From Paracoccus sp. SMMA_5_TC (GTDB lineage Bacteria > Pseudomonadota > Alphaproteobacteria > Rhodobacterales > Rhodobacteraceae): DNA of 64,000 nucleotides. The DNA lies in NCBI RefSeq assembly GCF_009696685.2, contig NZ_CP102355.1:2591501-2655500 (forward strand), written 5' to 3'. The notes below the pieces were generated by a model. The model made no database searches and was not told the origin of the DNA. It saw only the letters and a list, made by a program, of their open reading frames with translations. Positions 11,240-19,278 of this stretch are shown here, one piece after another. Made by a program: the position numbers and the translations under genes. Each line of letters begins with the position of its first letter. Within the stretch, counting starts at the first letter, position 1.

Positions 11240-12316
11240 ATGGGTGTGCCGACCATCGCACAGGCAGCGCTCAATCCCAGGCAGAAGGCGGCTGTGATCG
11301 TGCGGCTGATCCTGGCCGAGGGTGAGGATCTGGACCTGTCGCGCCTGCCGCCCGAATTGCAGACCGATCTGGCCCAGGAAATGGCGCTGATGGATCTGGT
11401 CGACCGTGACACCCGCAATGCCATCGTTGCCGAATTCTGCGACCGGCTGGAATCGGTGGGCCTGTCGTTCCCCGGCAACATCGATGGCACGCTTGAATTG
11501 CTTGGCACTCACCTGTCGCCCGGAACCACTGATCGACTGCGCCGGCTTGCGGCGCTGAACGGAACCGGCGATCCTTGGGACCGCATCGCCATCATGGCGC
11601 CGGCGGTCCTGGCACAGCTGGCACAGACCGAGGCGGTCGAGATTGCCGCGGTGATGTTTTCCAAATTGCCGGTGCCCCGCGCGGCCGAGGTCTTCGCGCT
11701 GCTGGATGCCGACCTCGCGCGCCGGATTGCTCATGCGATGTCGCTGACCGGTCGCATCCAGGCAGAGGCCCTGCAGCGCATTGGCAAGGCCTTGATCCAG
11801 GCAGCCGATGCGCTGCCACAGCCGCAGATCGCGGGCGATGCCGGCGAGCGGGTTGGCGCGATCCTGAACTCGTCGCCTTCGGCCACCCGCGACCGGGTTC
11901 TTGACGGGCTTGAGCGCGAGGATCCGGAATTTGCCAATGCGGTGCGAAAGAACATCTTCACATGGGCACATATTCCGCGTCGTATCGACCCCCGCGACAT
12001 CGCCCGCATCATCCGCGAAGTGGACAATGCCGTGCTGATAAAGGCGCTTGCCGGGGCGACGGGCGAACTGGCCGACACCGCCGATTTCCTGCTGGCAGGC
12101 CTTTCCACGCGCCTTGCACAATCCTTGCGCGAAGAGATGCAGGAACTTGGCAAGGTGTCAGCCCGCGACGCGGAAGAGGCGATGGATCAGGTGGTCGCCG
12201 TCATCCGGCGCATGGAAGCTGCAGGCGACCTGTTCCTGATCTCTGCCGAAGCCGAAGATGAGGGTGCAGTGCCGGGGCCGCCATCCGACGACGGGTCAGC
12301 GGATGGCAGCGGATAA
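11240..12316 (+). CDS. FliG-like protein, solitary
   Basis: The 358 residues align in outline with all three domains of the flagellar rotor protein FliG: an N-terminal LNPRQKAAVIVRLILAEGED, a middle AAVMFSKLPVPRAAEVFALL where FliG has its EHPQ-containing segment (EHPQ itself is replaced), and a C-terminal IDPRDIARIIREVDNAVLIK, then LREEMQELGKVSARDAEEA. FliG binds FliF, FliM and the stator. No flagellar genes are in the window, and the gene sits between purB and gap. It may be the only FliG of a flagellar set encoded elsewhere, or a relic. The ATG at 11240 is chosen because FliG similarity begins there; its ribosome site lies in a hairpin. The tail is acidic and disordered. Confidence 0.7.
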   Translation: MGVPTIAQAALNPRQKAAVIVRLILAEGEDLDLSRLPPELQTDLAQEMALMDLVDRDTRNAIVAEFCDRLESVGLSFPGNIDGTLELLGTHLSPGTTDRLRRLAALNGTGDPWDRIAIMAPAVLAQLAQTEAVEIAAVMFSKLPVPRAAEVFALLDADLARRIAHAMSLTGRIQAEALQRIGKALIQAADALPQPQIAGDAGERVGAILNSSPSATRDRVLDGLEREDPEFANAVRKNIFTWAHIPRRIDPRDIARIIREVDNAVLIKALAGATGELADTADFLLAGLSTRLAQSLREEMQELGKVSARDAEEAMDQVVAVIRRMEAAGDLFLISAEAEDEGAVPGPPSDDGSADGSG

Positions 12317-12435
12317 GGGCTTGACGGCCTTGCACCCCACCAATCCATGTGTCTGGCACATGATAAACAGACCTGGATGCATCAGGCTGCTGAACCGGAT
12401 CACACAGCCCCAGGAGAACAAAGGAACAAGGCAAG

Positions 12436-12579
12436 GTGACAAATCAGATTGCGGTGGTGTTGGGCGCGCTGATTCTGGCGTTCCTGGGCATCGACCTGCT
12501 GACTCAGGACGGCCGGCTGACGCTGATGCTGGCGCGCCATCTGGCAGATTTCATCGAATATCTCAGCTTCTGGCGGTGA
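12436..12579 (+). CDS. Small single-pass membrane protein (47 residues)
   Basis: A GTG start preceded by AAGGAACAAGG opens a 47-residue frame. Residues 5-22 ([18 protein letters not shown]) form one membrane helix, and the end EYLSFWR is aromatic. Codon use and the good ribosome site support a real gene. As far as I recall, related Rhodobacterales carry a small protein of the same length and shape (starting MTNQIA, ending in FWR) just upstream of gap. Function unknown; it may be co-transcribed with gap 130 bases downstream. Confidence 0.65.
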   Translation: MTNQIAVVLGALILAFLGIDLLTQDGRLTLMLARHLADFIEYLSFWR

Positions 12580-12709
12580 TGTCGCACGATGCGCGCCATT
12601 CACGGGCAAATGCGCAGTTTTCACGGCTTTCAGCGGCGGTCCCCCTTTGCGTCCCGCCGCAAGCCGGGCTATCAGCAGCGCGACACATCATCAGCGTCGG
12701 AGGGATACC

Positions 12710-13711
12710 ATGGCTGTCAAGGTGGCGATCAACGGCTTTGGCCGGATCGGTCGGAACGTGCTTCGCGCGATCATCGAATCGGGGCGCACCGATATCGAGG
12801 TGGTCGCAATCAACGATCTTGGGCCGGTTGAAACCAACGCCCACTTGCTGCGCTACGATTCGGTCCATGGGCGTTTCCCCGGCAAGGTCACGGTCAGCGG
12901 CGACAGCATCGATGTCGGGCGCGGTCCGATCAAGGTGACCGCGATCCGCAACCCGGCCGAGCTGCCCTGGGGTGATGTCGACGTGATCATGGAATGCACC
13001 GGCATCTTCACCTCGAAGGAAAAGGTGCAACCGCATCTTTCCACGGGCGCCAAGCGGGTGCTGATTTCCGCGCCCGGCGACAATGCCGACAAGACCATCG
13101 TCTTTGGCGTCAATGACAACACCCTGACCCGCGACGACATCGTGGTGTCGAATGCCAGCTGCACCACCAACTGCCTGTCGCCGGTGGCCAAGGTGCTGAA
13201 CGACGCGATCGGCATCACCCGCGGCTTCATGACGACGATCCACAGCTATACCGGCGACCAGCCCACGCTGGACACGATGCACAAGGATCTCTACCGCGCC
13301 CGCGCAGCGGCACTGTCGATGATCCCGACATCGACCGGCGCGGCCAAGGCCGTGGGTCTGGTCCTGCCCGAGCTGAAGGGCAAGCTGGACGGCGTCGCCA
13401 TCCGCGTGCCAACGCCGAATGTCTCGGTCGTCGATCTGGTGTTCGAGGCCGCCCGCGATACTTCGGTCGAGGAAATCAATGCCGCCATCCGCGCCGCCGC
13501 CGACGGCCCGCTGAAGGGCATCCTGGGCTATACCGACGAACCGCTGGTATCGTCGGATTTCAACCATGATTCGCATTCCTCGGTCTTTCACCTGGATCAG
13601 ACCAAGGTCATGGAAAAGCGCATGTGCCGCATCCTGACCTGGTATGACAACGAATGGGGCTTTTCCAACCGGATGTCAGACACCGCGGTCGCAATGGGCA
13701 AGTTGATCTGA
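12710..13711 (+). CDS. gap: Glyceraldehyde-3-phosphate dehydrogenase, type I
   Basis: The enzyme oxidises glyceraldehyde 3-phosphate to 1,3-bisphosphoglycerate in central carbon metabolism. The 333-residue protein starts with the Rossmann motif [14 protein letters not shown], has the active-site [12 protein letters not shown] (catalytic Cys about residue 154) and ends [16 protein letters not shown]. The acidic residue in AINDL (Asp about 35) favours NAD over NADP. CGGAGGGA precedes the ATG; the longer open frame is not used. A clear terminator follows, so gap is either monocistronic or the last gene after the 47-residue membrane protein. Confidence 0.97.
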   Translation: MAVKVAINGFGRIGRNVLRAIIESGRTDIEVVAINDLGPVETNAHLLRYDSVHGRFPGKVTVSGDSIDVGRGPIKVTAIRNPAELPWGDVDVIMECTGIFTSKEKVQPHLSTGAKRVLISAPGDNADKTIVFGVNDNTLTRDDIVVSNASCTTNCLSPVAKVLNDAIGITRGFMTTIHSYTGDQPTLDTMHKDLYRARAAALSMIPTSTGAAKAVGLVLPELKGKLDGVAIRVPTPNVSVVDLVFEAARDTSVEEINAAIRAAADGPLKGILGYTDEPLVSSDFNHDSHSSVFHLDQTKVMEKRMCRILTWYDNEWGFSNRMSDTAVAMGKLI

Positions 13712-13737
13712 CGGCCCCGCTGGCCTGCAAACGAAAA

Positions 13738-13760
13738 CGCGCCCTTGCGGGCGCGTTTTT
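13738..13760 (+). terminator. Rho-independent terminator of gap (bidirectional)
   Basis: CGCGCCC, loop TTGC, GGGCGCG and TTTTT form a textbook terminator 26 bases past the gap stop. The AAAA before the left arm gives a short T-run on the other strand, so it can also end the convergent small gene at 13787. Confidence 0.92.
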
Positions 13761-13786
13761 CATTTCCGGCCTGCGCCAGGCAGGCG

Positions 13787-14089
13787 TCACTTCTTTTTGG
13801 AAAGCCGGCGGACATTCGCCTTGGTGCGCCGGCGATAAGGACGCAGTGCCGCCGCCATCACCTTGTCGGCGCGCTGCCCCTGCCCCGCGGCCCGAATCGC
13901 CGCCTGCATCGCCTCGGATGCCGCATTGGCCTTTTCGATCACCATGCGCTGGGGCTCGGCCGCGTCCTGGCGGATCAGTCCCATCATGCCTGCCGTGCGC
14001 AGGGCAATCACTGTCTGCGCCTCGATGCTCATCTGCGCCACTTGCCGCCACAACAGCAATGGCGTCTGCATCGACCATAAGCTGAACAT
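13787..14089 (-). CDS. Small helical protein of the family often labelled 'antifreeze' in Rhodobacterales
   Basis: This 100-residue protein is alanine-rich and strongly helical, begins [19 protein letters not shown] and ends with a basic tail containing [17 protein letters not shown]. From memory, proteins with this tail and size are common in Rhodobacterales and carry the label antifreeze protein, which reflects Ala-rich composition rather than evidence. The repeated Met/Ala pattern is also reminiscent of phasin-like helices. The ATG at 14089 has AAAGG eight bases upstream; a GTG at 14098 is too close to it. It is convergent with gap and divergent from pyrC. True function unknown. Confidence 0.7.
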   Translation of the reverse strand: MFSLWSMQTPLLLWRQVAQMSIEAQTVIALRTAGMMGLIRQDAAEPQRMVIEKANAASEAMQAAIRAAGQGQRADKVMAAALRPYRRRTKANVRRLSKKK

Positions 14090-14215
14090 GGCCGTCACCT
14101 TTCACAAACCGCACAAAAGCAAGCCTTGCACCCACGCGAAAGCCTTGCCAAGCCCTTTCGTCGAACATTCTTTTGCCCTATGGCCGTAGCGCCATCCCCG
14201 CTACAGAGCGATTTC

Positions 14216-15259
14216 ATGACCCAGACCGTAACGCTGCGACGTCCCGACGACTGGCACCTGCATCTGCGCGACGGCCAGATGCTGCAGGCAGTGGCTTCAT
14301 ATTCCGGCCATTTCGGCCGCGCGATCATCATGCCGAACCTCGTGCCGCCGGTGGTGACGGGGGCGCAGGCCGCCGCCTATCGCGACCGCATCCTGGCGGC
14401 ATTGCCTGCCGGCGTGACGCTGCGTCCGCTGATGACGCTGTATCTGACCGAAACCACCGACGCCGCCGATCTGCTGGCCGCGCATCAGGCCGGCATCGTC
14501 ACGGCGGTCAAGCTGTATCCCGCCGGGGCCACGACCAATTCCGCCAGTGGCGTGCGCGATTTCGACAAGGTGCGCGGCGTGCTCGAGGCCATGGCCACGG
14601 CCGGGATCCCGCTGTGCGTTCATGGCGAGGTCACCGATCCGGCCGTCGACATCTTCGACCGCGAGGCGGTGTTCATCGACCGTGTGCTGGAGCCGATCCG
14701 GCGCCGCACGCCGGGGCTGCGGGTGGTCATGGAACACATCACCACCACCGAAGGCGCCGATTACGTGCGCGCCAACGACGACATTGGCGCCACCATCACC
14801 ACCCACCACCTGGTCATCAACCGCAACCACATCCTGGTGGGTGGGATCCGACCGCATTACTACTGCCTGCCGGTGGCCAAGCGCGAAACCCATCGCCTGG
14901 CGCTGCGCGCGGCCGCGACCTCGGGCGATCCGCGCTTCTTCCTGGGCACCGATTCGGCCCCGCACCCCGATCGGGCCAAGGAATCGGCCTGCGGCTGCGC
15001 CGGCTGCTTCACCGCGCCCAACACCCTGTCGATCCTGGCCCAGGTGTTCGAAGAGGAAGGCGCGCTGGACCGGCTCGAAGGATTTACCTCGCTGCACGGC
15101 GCGGCCTTCTATGGTCTGCCGGCCAGCGATGACCGCATCCGGCTGGTGCGTCGCGACACGCCCGCCAGCTATCCCACGCATATCTCTGCCGGCGACGACA
15201 CGGTGACCGTGTTCGACCCGGGCTTTCCGCTGTTCTGGCACGTCGAGGATCCCGCATGA
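14216..15259 (+). CDS. pyrC: Dihydroorotase, PyrC type
   Basis: PyrC closes carbamoyl aspartate to dihydroorotate, the third step of pyrimidine synthesis. The 347-residue length matches the E. coli-type enzyme. Metal ligands are visible: the HxH pair in [12 protein letters not shown], the lysine that becomes carboxylated in [15 protein letters not shown] (about residue 100), histidines in CVHGEVTD and [10 protein letters not shown], and the aspartate in [10 protein letters not shown]. The ATG at 14216 gives the family N-terminus; in-frame starts upstream add unrelated sequence. It overlaps pyrE by ATGA, so the two pyrimidine steps are translationally coupled. Confidence 0.96.
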   Translation: MTQTVTLRRPDDWHLHLRDGQMLQAVASYSGHFGRAIIMPNLVPPVVTGAQAAAYRDRILAALPAGVTLRPLMTLYLTETTDAADLLAAHQAGIVTAVKLYPAGATTNSASGVRDFDKVRGVLEAMATAGIPLCVHGEVTDPAVDIFDREAVFIDRVLEPIRRRTPGLRVVMEHITTTEGADYVRANDDIGATITTHHLVINRNHILVGGIRPHYYCLPVAKRETHRLALRAAATSGDPRFFLGTDSAPHPDRAKESACGCAGCFTAPNTLSILAQVFEEEGALDRLEGFTSLHGAAFYGLPASDDRIRLVRRDTPASYPTHISAGDDTVTVFDPGFPLFWHVEDPA

Positions 15260-15927
15260 CCCTGCCCTTTCCCCCGCGCGAGGAAATCGCCCGGCTGACC
15301 GCCCGCATGTTGCTGGAAATCAAGGCGGTGCATTTCAACGCCGTCGAGCCCTATACCTATGCCTCGGGGTTGAAGGGGCCGACCTATATCGATTGTCGCA
15401 AGCTGATCAGCTATCCGCGCATCCGCTCGACGCTGATGGATTTCATGGCGGCGACCGTCCTGCGCGACGCGGGGTTCGATGCCTTCGACAACATTGCCGG
15501 CGGCGAGACCGCGGGCATCCCCTTTGCCGCGCTGGTGGCCGAGCGGCTTGAACTGCCGATGACCTATGTGCGCAAGAAGCCCAAGGGTTACGGCCGCAAC
15601 GCCCGCATCGAAGGCACCATGACCGAAGGCCAGCGCGTGCTGCTGGTCGAGGATCTGACCACCGACGGCGGCTCGAAGCTGAGCTTTGTCGATGCGATCC
15701 GAGACACCGGCGCCAGCTGCAACCATACCGCGGTGATCTTCTATTACGACATCTTTCCGGAAACCCGGCAGCGTCTGGCCGATCACGGCGTGACCTTGCA
15801 TCATCTGTGCACCTGGTGGGATGTGCTGGCCGAGGCCAAGGACCAGGGCTTTTACGACGCCGCGACCCTGGCCGAGGTTGAAAGCTTTCTGACCGATCCG
15901 CGCGCCTGGCAGGCCGCCCATCCCTGA
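15256..15927 (+). CDS. pyrE: Orotate phosphoribosyltransferase
   Basis: PyrE transfers phosphoribose from PRPP to orotate, making OMP. The 223-residue protein contains the PRPP-binding signature [14 protein letters not shown] (about residues 131-144), the [16 protein letters not shown] segment that contacts orotate, and [17 protein letters not shown], the flexible catalytic loop. It starts inside the pyrC stop (ATGA). About 157 bases with DnaA boxes separate it from dnaB, so it probably ends the pyr operon, although no good terminator is visible. Confidence 0.96.
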   Translation: MTLPFPPREEIARLTARMLLEIKAVHFNAVEPYTYASGLKGPTYIDCRKLISYPRIRSTLMDFMAATVLRDAGFDAFDNIAGGETAGIPFAALVAERLELPMTYVRKKPKGYGRNARIEGTMTEGQRVLLVEDLTTDGGSKLSFVDAIRDTGASCNHTAVIFYYDIFPETRQRLADHGVTLHHLCTWWDVLAEAKDQGFYDAATLAEVESFLTDPRAWQAAHP

Positions 15928-16000
15928 CAAACTGCGTGCCGGAGGCAGCATCACCGACCCGTTCCCCGGACCACGGCGCGGGTCGGATTTCCTCCACAGC

Positions 16001-16048
16001 TTATCCACAGGATATCCCGATGGACCCCGCCCCGGATAAGGTGGATAA
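16001..16048. promoter_or_regulatory. DnaA boxes upstream of dnaB
   Basis: TTATCCACA at 16001-16009 matches the DnaA box consensus exactly. A second, opposed box, TTATCCACC on the minus strand, lies at 16040-16048. Both are 37-85 bases before the dnaB ATG. They may let DnaA control dnaB transcription; binding is inferred from sequence only. Confidence 0.6.
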
Positions 16049-16084
16049 GGGCTATCTGTCCCCGTCGAACTTCCGGAGCCAAGG

Positions 16085-17584
16085 ATGAGCGAGTTGCGCG
16101 CCGTCGAAATCAGGAAGCCCAGCGAGATCGCCTCGGCCGCGGCCGAACTGGCCGTGCCCTTTTCCATCGAGGCCGAACAGCAGCTGCTGGGTGCCTTGCT
16201 GACCAACAACGAGGTTTATGACCACGTTTCGCGTCTGGTTCAGGCCCGGCATTTCTACGACCCCGTGCACCGGCGCATCTATGAAATCTGCGTCGAACGC
16301 ATTTCCAAGAATGCGCTGGCCAGCCCGGTGACGGTCAAGGCCTTCATGGAAAACGACCCGGGGCTGCGCGAACTGGGCGGGCCCGCCTATCTGGCGCGGC
16401 TGGCGGGGGCGGCGATTTCGTCCCATGCCGCGCGCGATTACGCGCAGATGATCCGCGAATTCGCCCTGCGCCGCGACCTGATCGCGCTGGGTCACGATAT
16501 CGCGGCGCGCGCAACCACCGTTTCTGTCAACGATTCCGCCGAGGACCAGATCAAGGAGGCCGAGCAGACGCTTTACAAGCTGGCCGAACAAGGCGTGGCA
16601 GAACGCGGTTTCCAAAGCTTTCTGGCGGCTGTCACGGGCGCACTGAACGCCGCCAACGCCGCCTTCAGCCGCGGCGGCGGGCTGTCGGGGATTTCCACCG
16701 GTCTGATCGACCTGGACAACAAGATGGGGGGGCTGAACCGTTCCGACCTGATCATCCTGGCGGGACGGCCTTCGATGGGCAAGACTTCGCTGGCCACGAA
16801 CATTGCCTTCAACGTGGCCAAGGCCCATCGCATGGGGGAATTGCCCGATGGCAGCCACGGCACCGTCGCTGGCGGCGTCGTCGGCTTTTTCAGTCTGGAA
16901 ATGTCGGCCGAACAGCTTGCTGCCCGCATCCTGTCCGAGGCGGCCGAAGTTCCCAGCGAGGCGATCCGTCGGGGTGACATGACCGAAGAGGAATTCCGCC
17001 GCTTTGTCCAGGCCGCGCATGACCTGTCGAACTGTCCCCTCTATATCGACGATACGCCGGCATTGCCGATCAACCAGCTGGCGGCGCGGGCACGCAAGCT
17101 CAAGCGGACGATGGGGCTTGACCTGCTGATCGTGGACTATCTGCAGCTGCTGCGCGCGGCCTCGGCCAAGGACAGCCGCGTCAATGAAGTCAGCGAGATT
17201 ACCCAGGGCCTGAAGGCCGTGGCCAAGGAACTGGACATCCCGGTCATCGCCCTGTCGCAGTTGTCGCGCCAGGTGGAATCGCGCGAGGACAAGCGCCCGC
17301 AGCTTTCCGACCTGCGCGAATCGGGTTCGATCGAGCAGGACGCCGATATCGTCATGTTCGTCTTTCGCGAGGAGTATTACCGCGAGCGCGAAAAGCCGGC
17401 CGATCATGATCTGGACAAGATGGCCGCCTGGCAGCAGATCATGGAGGCGTGCCACGGCAAGGCCGAGGTCATCATCGGCAAGCAGCGCCACGGCCCGATC
17501 GGCACGGTCGAACTGTCCTTCGAGGGGCGGTTCACGCGATTCGGCAATCTCGAGAAACATCGCTCATGGGATCGTTCGGAATGA
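16085..17584 (+). CDS. dnaB: Replicative DNA helicase DnaB
   Basis: DnaB unwinds DNA ahead of the replication fork as a hexamer. The 499-residue protein has the N-terminal primase-interaction domain (VPFSIEAEQQLLGALLTNN) and a RecA-like C-terminal domain with Walker A GRPSMGKTSLATN (about residue 226), Walker B LLIVDYLQLL and the DLRESGSIEQDADIVMF motif. No intein interrupts it. The ATG at 16085 is preceded by GGAGCCAAGG. Its stop overlaps the start of a DUF486 gene by ATGA. Confidence 0.97.
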   Translation: MSELRAVEIRKPSEIASAAAELAVPFSIEAEQQLLGALLTNNEVYDHVSRLVQARHFYDPVHRRIYEICVERISKNALASPVTVKAFMENDPGLRELGGPAYLARLAGAAISSHAARDYAQMIREFALRRDLIALGHDIAARATTVSVNDSAEDQIKEAEQTLYKLAEQGVAERGFQSFLAAVTGALNAANAAFSRGGGLSGISTGLIDLDNKMGGLNRSDLIILAGRPSMGKTSLATNIAFNVAKAHRMGELPDGSHGTVAGGVVGFFSLEMSAEQLAARILSEAAEVPSEAIRRGDMTEEEFRRFVQAAHDLSNCPLYIDDTPALPINQLAARARKLKRTMGLDLLIVDYLQLLRAASAKDSRVNEVSEITQGLKAVAKELDIPVIALSQLSRQVESREDKRPQLSDLRESGSIEQDADIVMFVFREEYYREREKPADHDLDKMAAWQQIMEACHGKAEVIIGKQRHGPIGTVELSFEGRFTRFGNLEKHRSWDRSE

Positions 17585-17940
17585 ATCTGCCGGTGCCCGT
17601 GGTAACGGTGGGGCTGCTCGTGGCCTCGAATCTTTTCATGACGATTGCCTGGTATGGGCATCTGAAATTCAAGTCGGCGCCGCTGCTGACGGTGATCCTG
17701 GTCAGCTGGGGCATTGCGTTCTTTGAATATGTCCTGCAGGTGCCGGCCAACCGCATCGGCTATGGCCATTTCAGCGCCGCACAGCTGAAAACCATTCAGG
17801 AAGTCATCAGTCTTTCGGTTTTCGTGCTGTTTTCATGGGCCTATCTGGGCGAAAAGATCACCCTGAACGTCATTGCCGGCTTTGCGCTGATCTGCCTCGG
17901 CGCGTTCCTGATCTTTCACAATTTCGGCACGTCGCATTGA
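17581..17940 (+). CDS. DUF486 / DMT-superfamily small membrane protein
   Basis: The 119-residue protein has four predicted membrane helices and the DUF486 pattern: LFMTIAWYGHLK in helix 1, SWGIAFFEYVLQVPANRIGY, and QLKTIQEVISLSVFVLFS before the last helix. The family belongs to the drug/metabolite transporter superfamily; no substrate is known. The start at 17581 overlaps the dnaB stop (ATGA); an in-frame ATG at 17566 would add five residues. Placement behind dnaB looks like simple co-transcription. Confidence 0.85.
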   Translation: MNLPVPVVTVGLLVASNLFMTIAWYGHLKFKSAPLLTVILVSWGIAFFEYVLQVPANRIGYGHFSAAQLKTIQEVISLSVFVLFSWAYLGEKITLNVIAGFALICLGAFLIFHNFGTSH

Positions 17941-18004
17941 AAGCGGCGTAACGTCGCGTCAACGGACCGTTGCCTTCCGCACCCACAATGCGGATGAAGC
18001 AGAG

Positions 18005-19216
18005 ATGACAGCCGCCGTATCCGTCCCGCCCCGCCGCCCGCATCTGATCACGCTGGTGCTGCTTTCAGCAACCGGCGCCCTGGCCATGAACATCTTCCTG
18101 CCCTCTCTGCCCGGAATGGCACGGGATTTCGGCGTGGAATATGCCTTCATGCAGCTGTCGGTATCGGCATTTCTGGGTGTCAGCGCGGTGCTGCAACTGC
18201 TGTGCGGGCCGATCAGCGACCGATTCGGGCGCAGGCCCGTGGTGCTGGGCGCGTTCGGCATCTTCGTGCTGGCGACGCTGGGAACGTTGTGGGCACCCGA
18301 TGCACATTGGTTCATGGCCTTTCGCCTGATCCAGGCCACGGTGACCGTGGGCTTCGTGATGAGCCGCGCGGTGGTGCGCGACATCGTGCCGGCGGAATCG
18401 GCGGCCAGCATGATCGGCTATGTCACCATGGCCATGTCGCTGGTGCCGATGGCGGCGCCGATCCTTGGCGGGGTGCTGGACGAGGCTTTCGGCTGGCAGG
18501 CCAGTTTTGTGGTCATGGGCGTGGCCGCGCTGGCGGTGATGGCCGTCTGCTGGTTCGACCTGAACGAAACCGCGCGCGGCGGCGGCGTGCCGATGCGCCA
18601 GCAATTGGCCACCTATCCCATCCTTGCCCGATCGCAACGCTTCTGGGGCTATGCCCTGGCCGCGACGCTGAGCGCGGGGGCGTTCTATGCCTATCTGGGG
18701 GGCGCCCCCTTCGTGGGGCGCACGGTTCTGCACCTGTCTGCGGCCGAGGTGGGTTACTGGTTCGCTGCCCCCTCGATCGGCTATGCGCTGGGCAATTTCA
18801 TCTCGGCCCGGTTCTCGACCCGGGTGGGCATGAACCGGATGATTCTGGCCGGGGGCGTGGTCGCCACCGTGCCGCTCTTCGCGGCCTTGCTGGTCGATCT
18901 GGTGGCCGAACAGACACCGCTGATCTTTTTTGGTTCGGTCGCGTTCATGGGGCTGGGCAACGGAATGCTGCTGCCCAATGCCAACGCCGGCATGATGAGC
19001 GTGCGCCCGGAACTGGCGGGCACCGCGAGCGGGCTTGGGGGTGCAATGGCGGTCGCGGGCGGCGCGGGACTGGCCGCGCTGGCCGGGGCATTCCTGCACG
19101 ATGACGCCACTGCAGCGCCGCTCTTGGCGATCATGACGCTGGTTTCGCTGGGTTCGATCCTTGCGGGGGTCTGGGTGATCCTTCGCCAGGCTCAGGTGAT
19201 GCGCGCCGGCGTCTGA
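18005..19216 (+). CDS. Bcr/CflA-family multidrug efflux MFS transporter
   Basis: A 403-residue major facilitator protein with about 12 membrane helices. The first is followed by MNIFLPSLPGMARDFGV, and the loop GPISDRFGRRPVVLGAF is the MFS motif A as found in Bcr/CflA exporters, which export drugs such as bicyclomycin or chloramphenicol by proton exchange. RLIQATVTVGFVMSRAVVRD matches motif B/C of this subfamily. The actual substrate cannot be told. The gene starts 64 bases after the DUF486 gene. It stands just before, but not coupled to, the ScfR-type regulator. Confidence 0.88.
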   Translation: MTAAVSVPPRRPHLITLVLLSATGALAMNIFLPSLPGMARDFGVEYAFMQLSVSAFLGVSAVLQLLCGPISDRFGRRPVVLGAFGIFVLATLGTLWAPDAHWFMAFRLIQATVTVGFVMSRAVVRDIVPAESAASMIGYVTMAMSLVPMAAPILGGVLDEAFGWQASFVVMGVAALAVMAVCWFDLNETARGGGVPMRQQLATYPILARSQRFWGYALAATLSAGAFYAYLGGAPFVGRTVLHLSAAEVGYWFAAPSIGYALGNFISARFSTRVGMNRMILAGGVVATVPLFAALLVDLVAEQTPLIFFGSVAFMGLGNGMLLPNANAGMMSVRPELAGTASGLGGAMAVAGGAGLAALAGAFLHDDATAAPLLAIMTLVSLGSILAGVWVILRQAQVMRAGV

Positions 19217-19235
19217 TACCCCTTGCCCACCCCCC

Positions 19236-19264
19236 TTTGCAAAGCATATCCGATAATTTGCAAA
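19236..19264. promoter_or_regulatory. Two TTTGCAAA boxes upstream of the ScfR/PccR-type regulator
   Basis: Perfect palindromic TTTGCAAA boxes lie at 19236-19243 and 19257-19264, centres 21 bp apart (two helical turns), directly before the regulator's ATG at 19279. RamB and PccR/MccR regulators of this family are known to bind TTTGCAAA-type sites, so the pair probably serves autoregulation. Confidence 0.72.
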
Positions 19265-19278
19265 CGGGGTTGGTCCAG

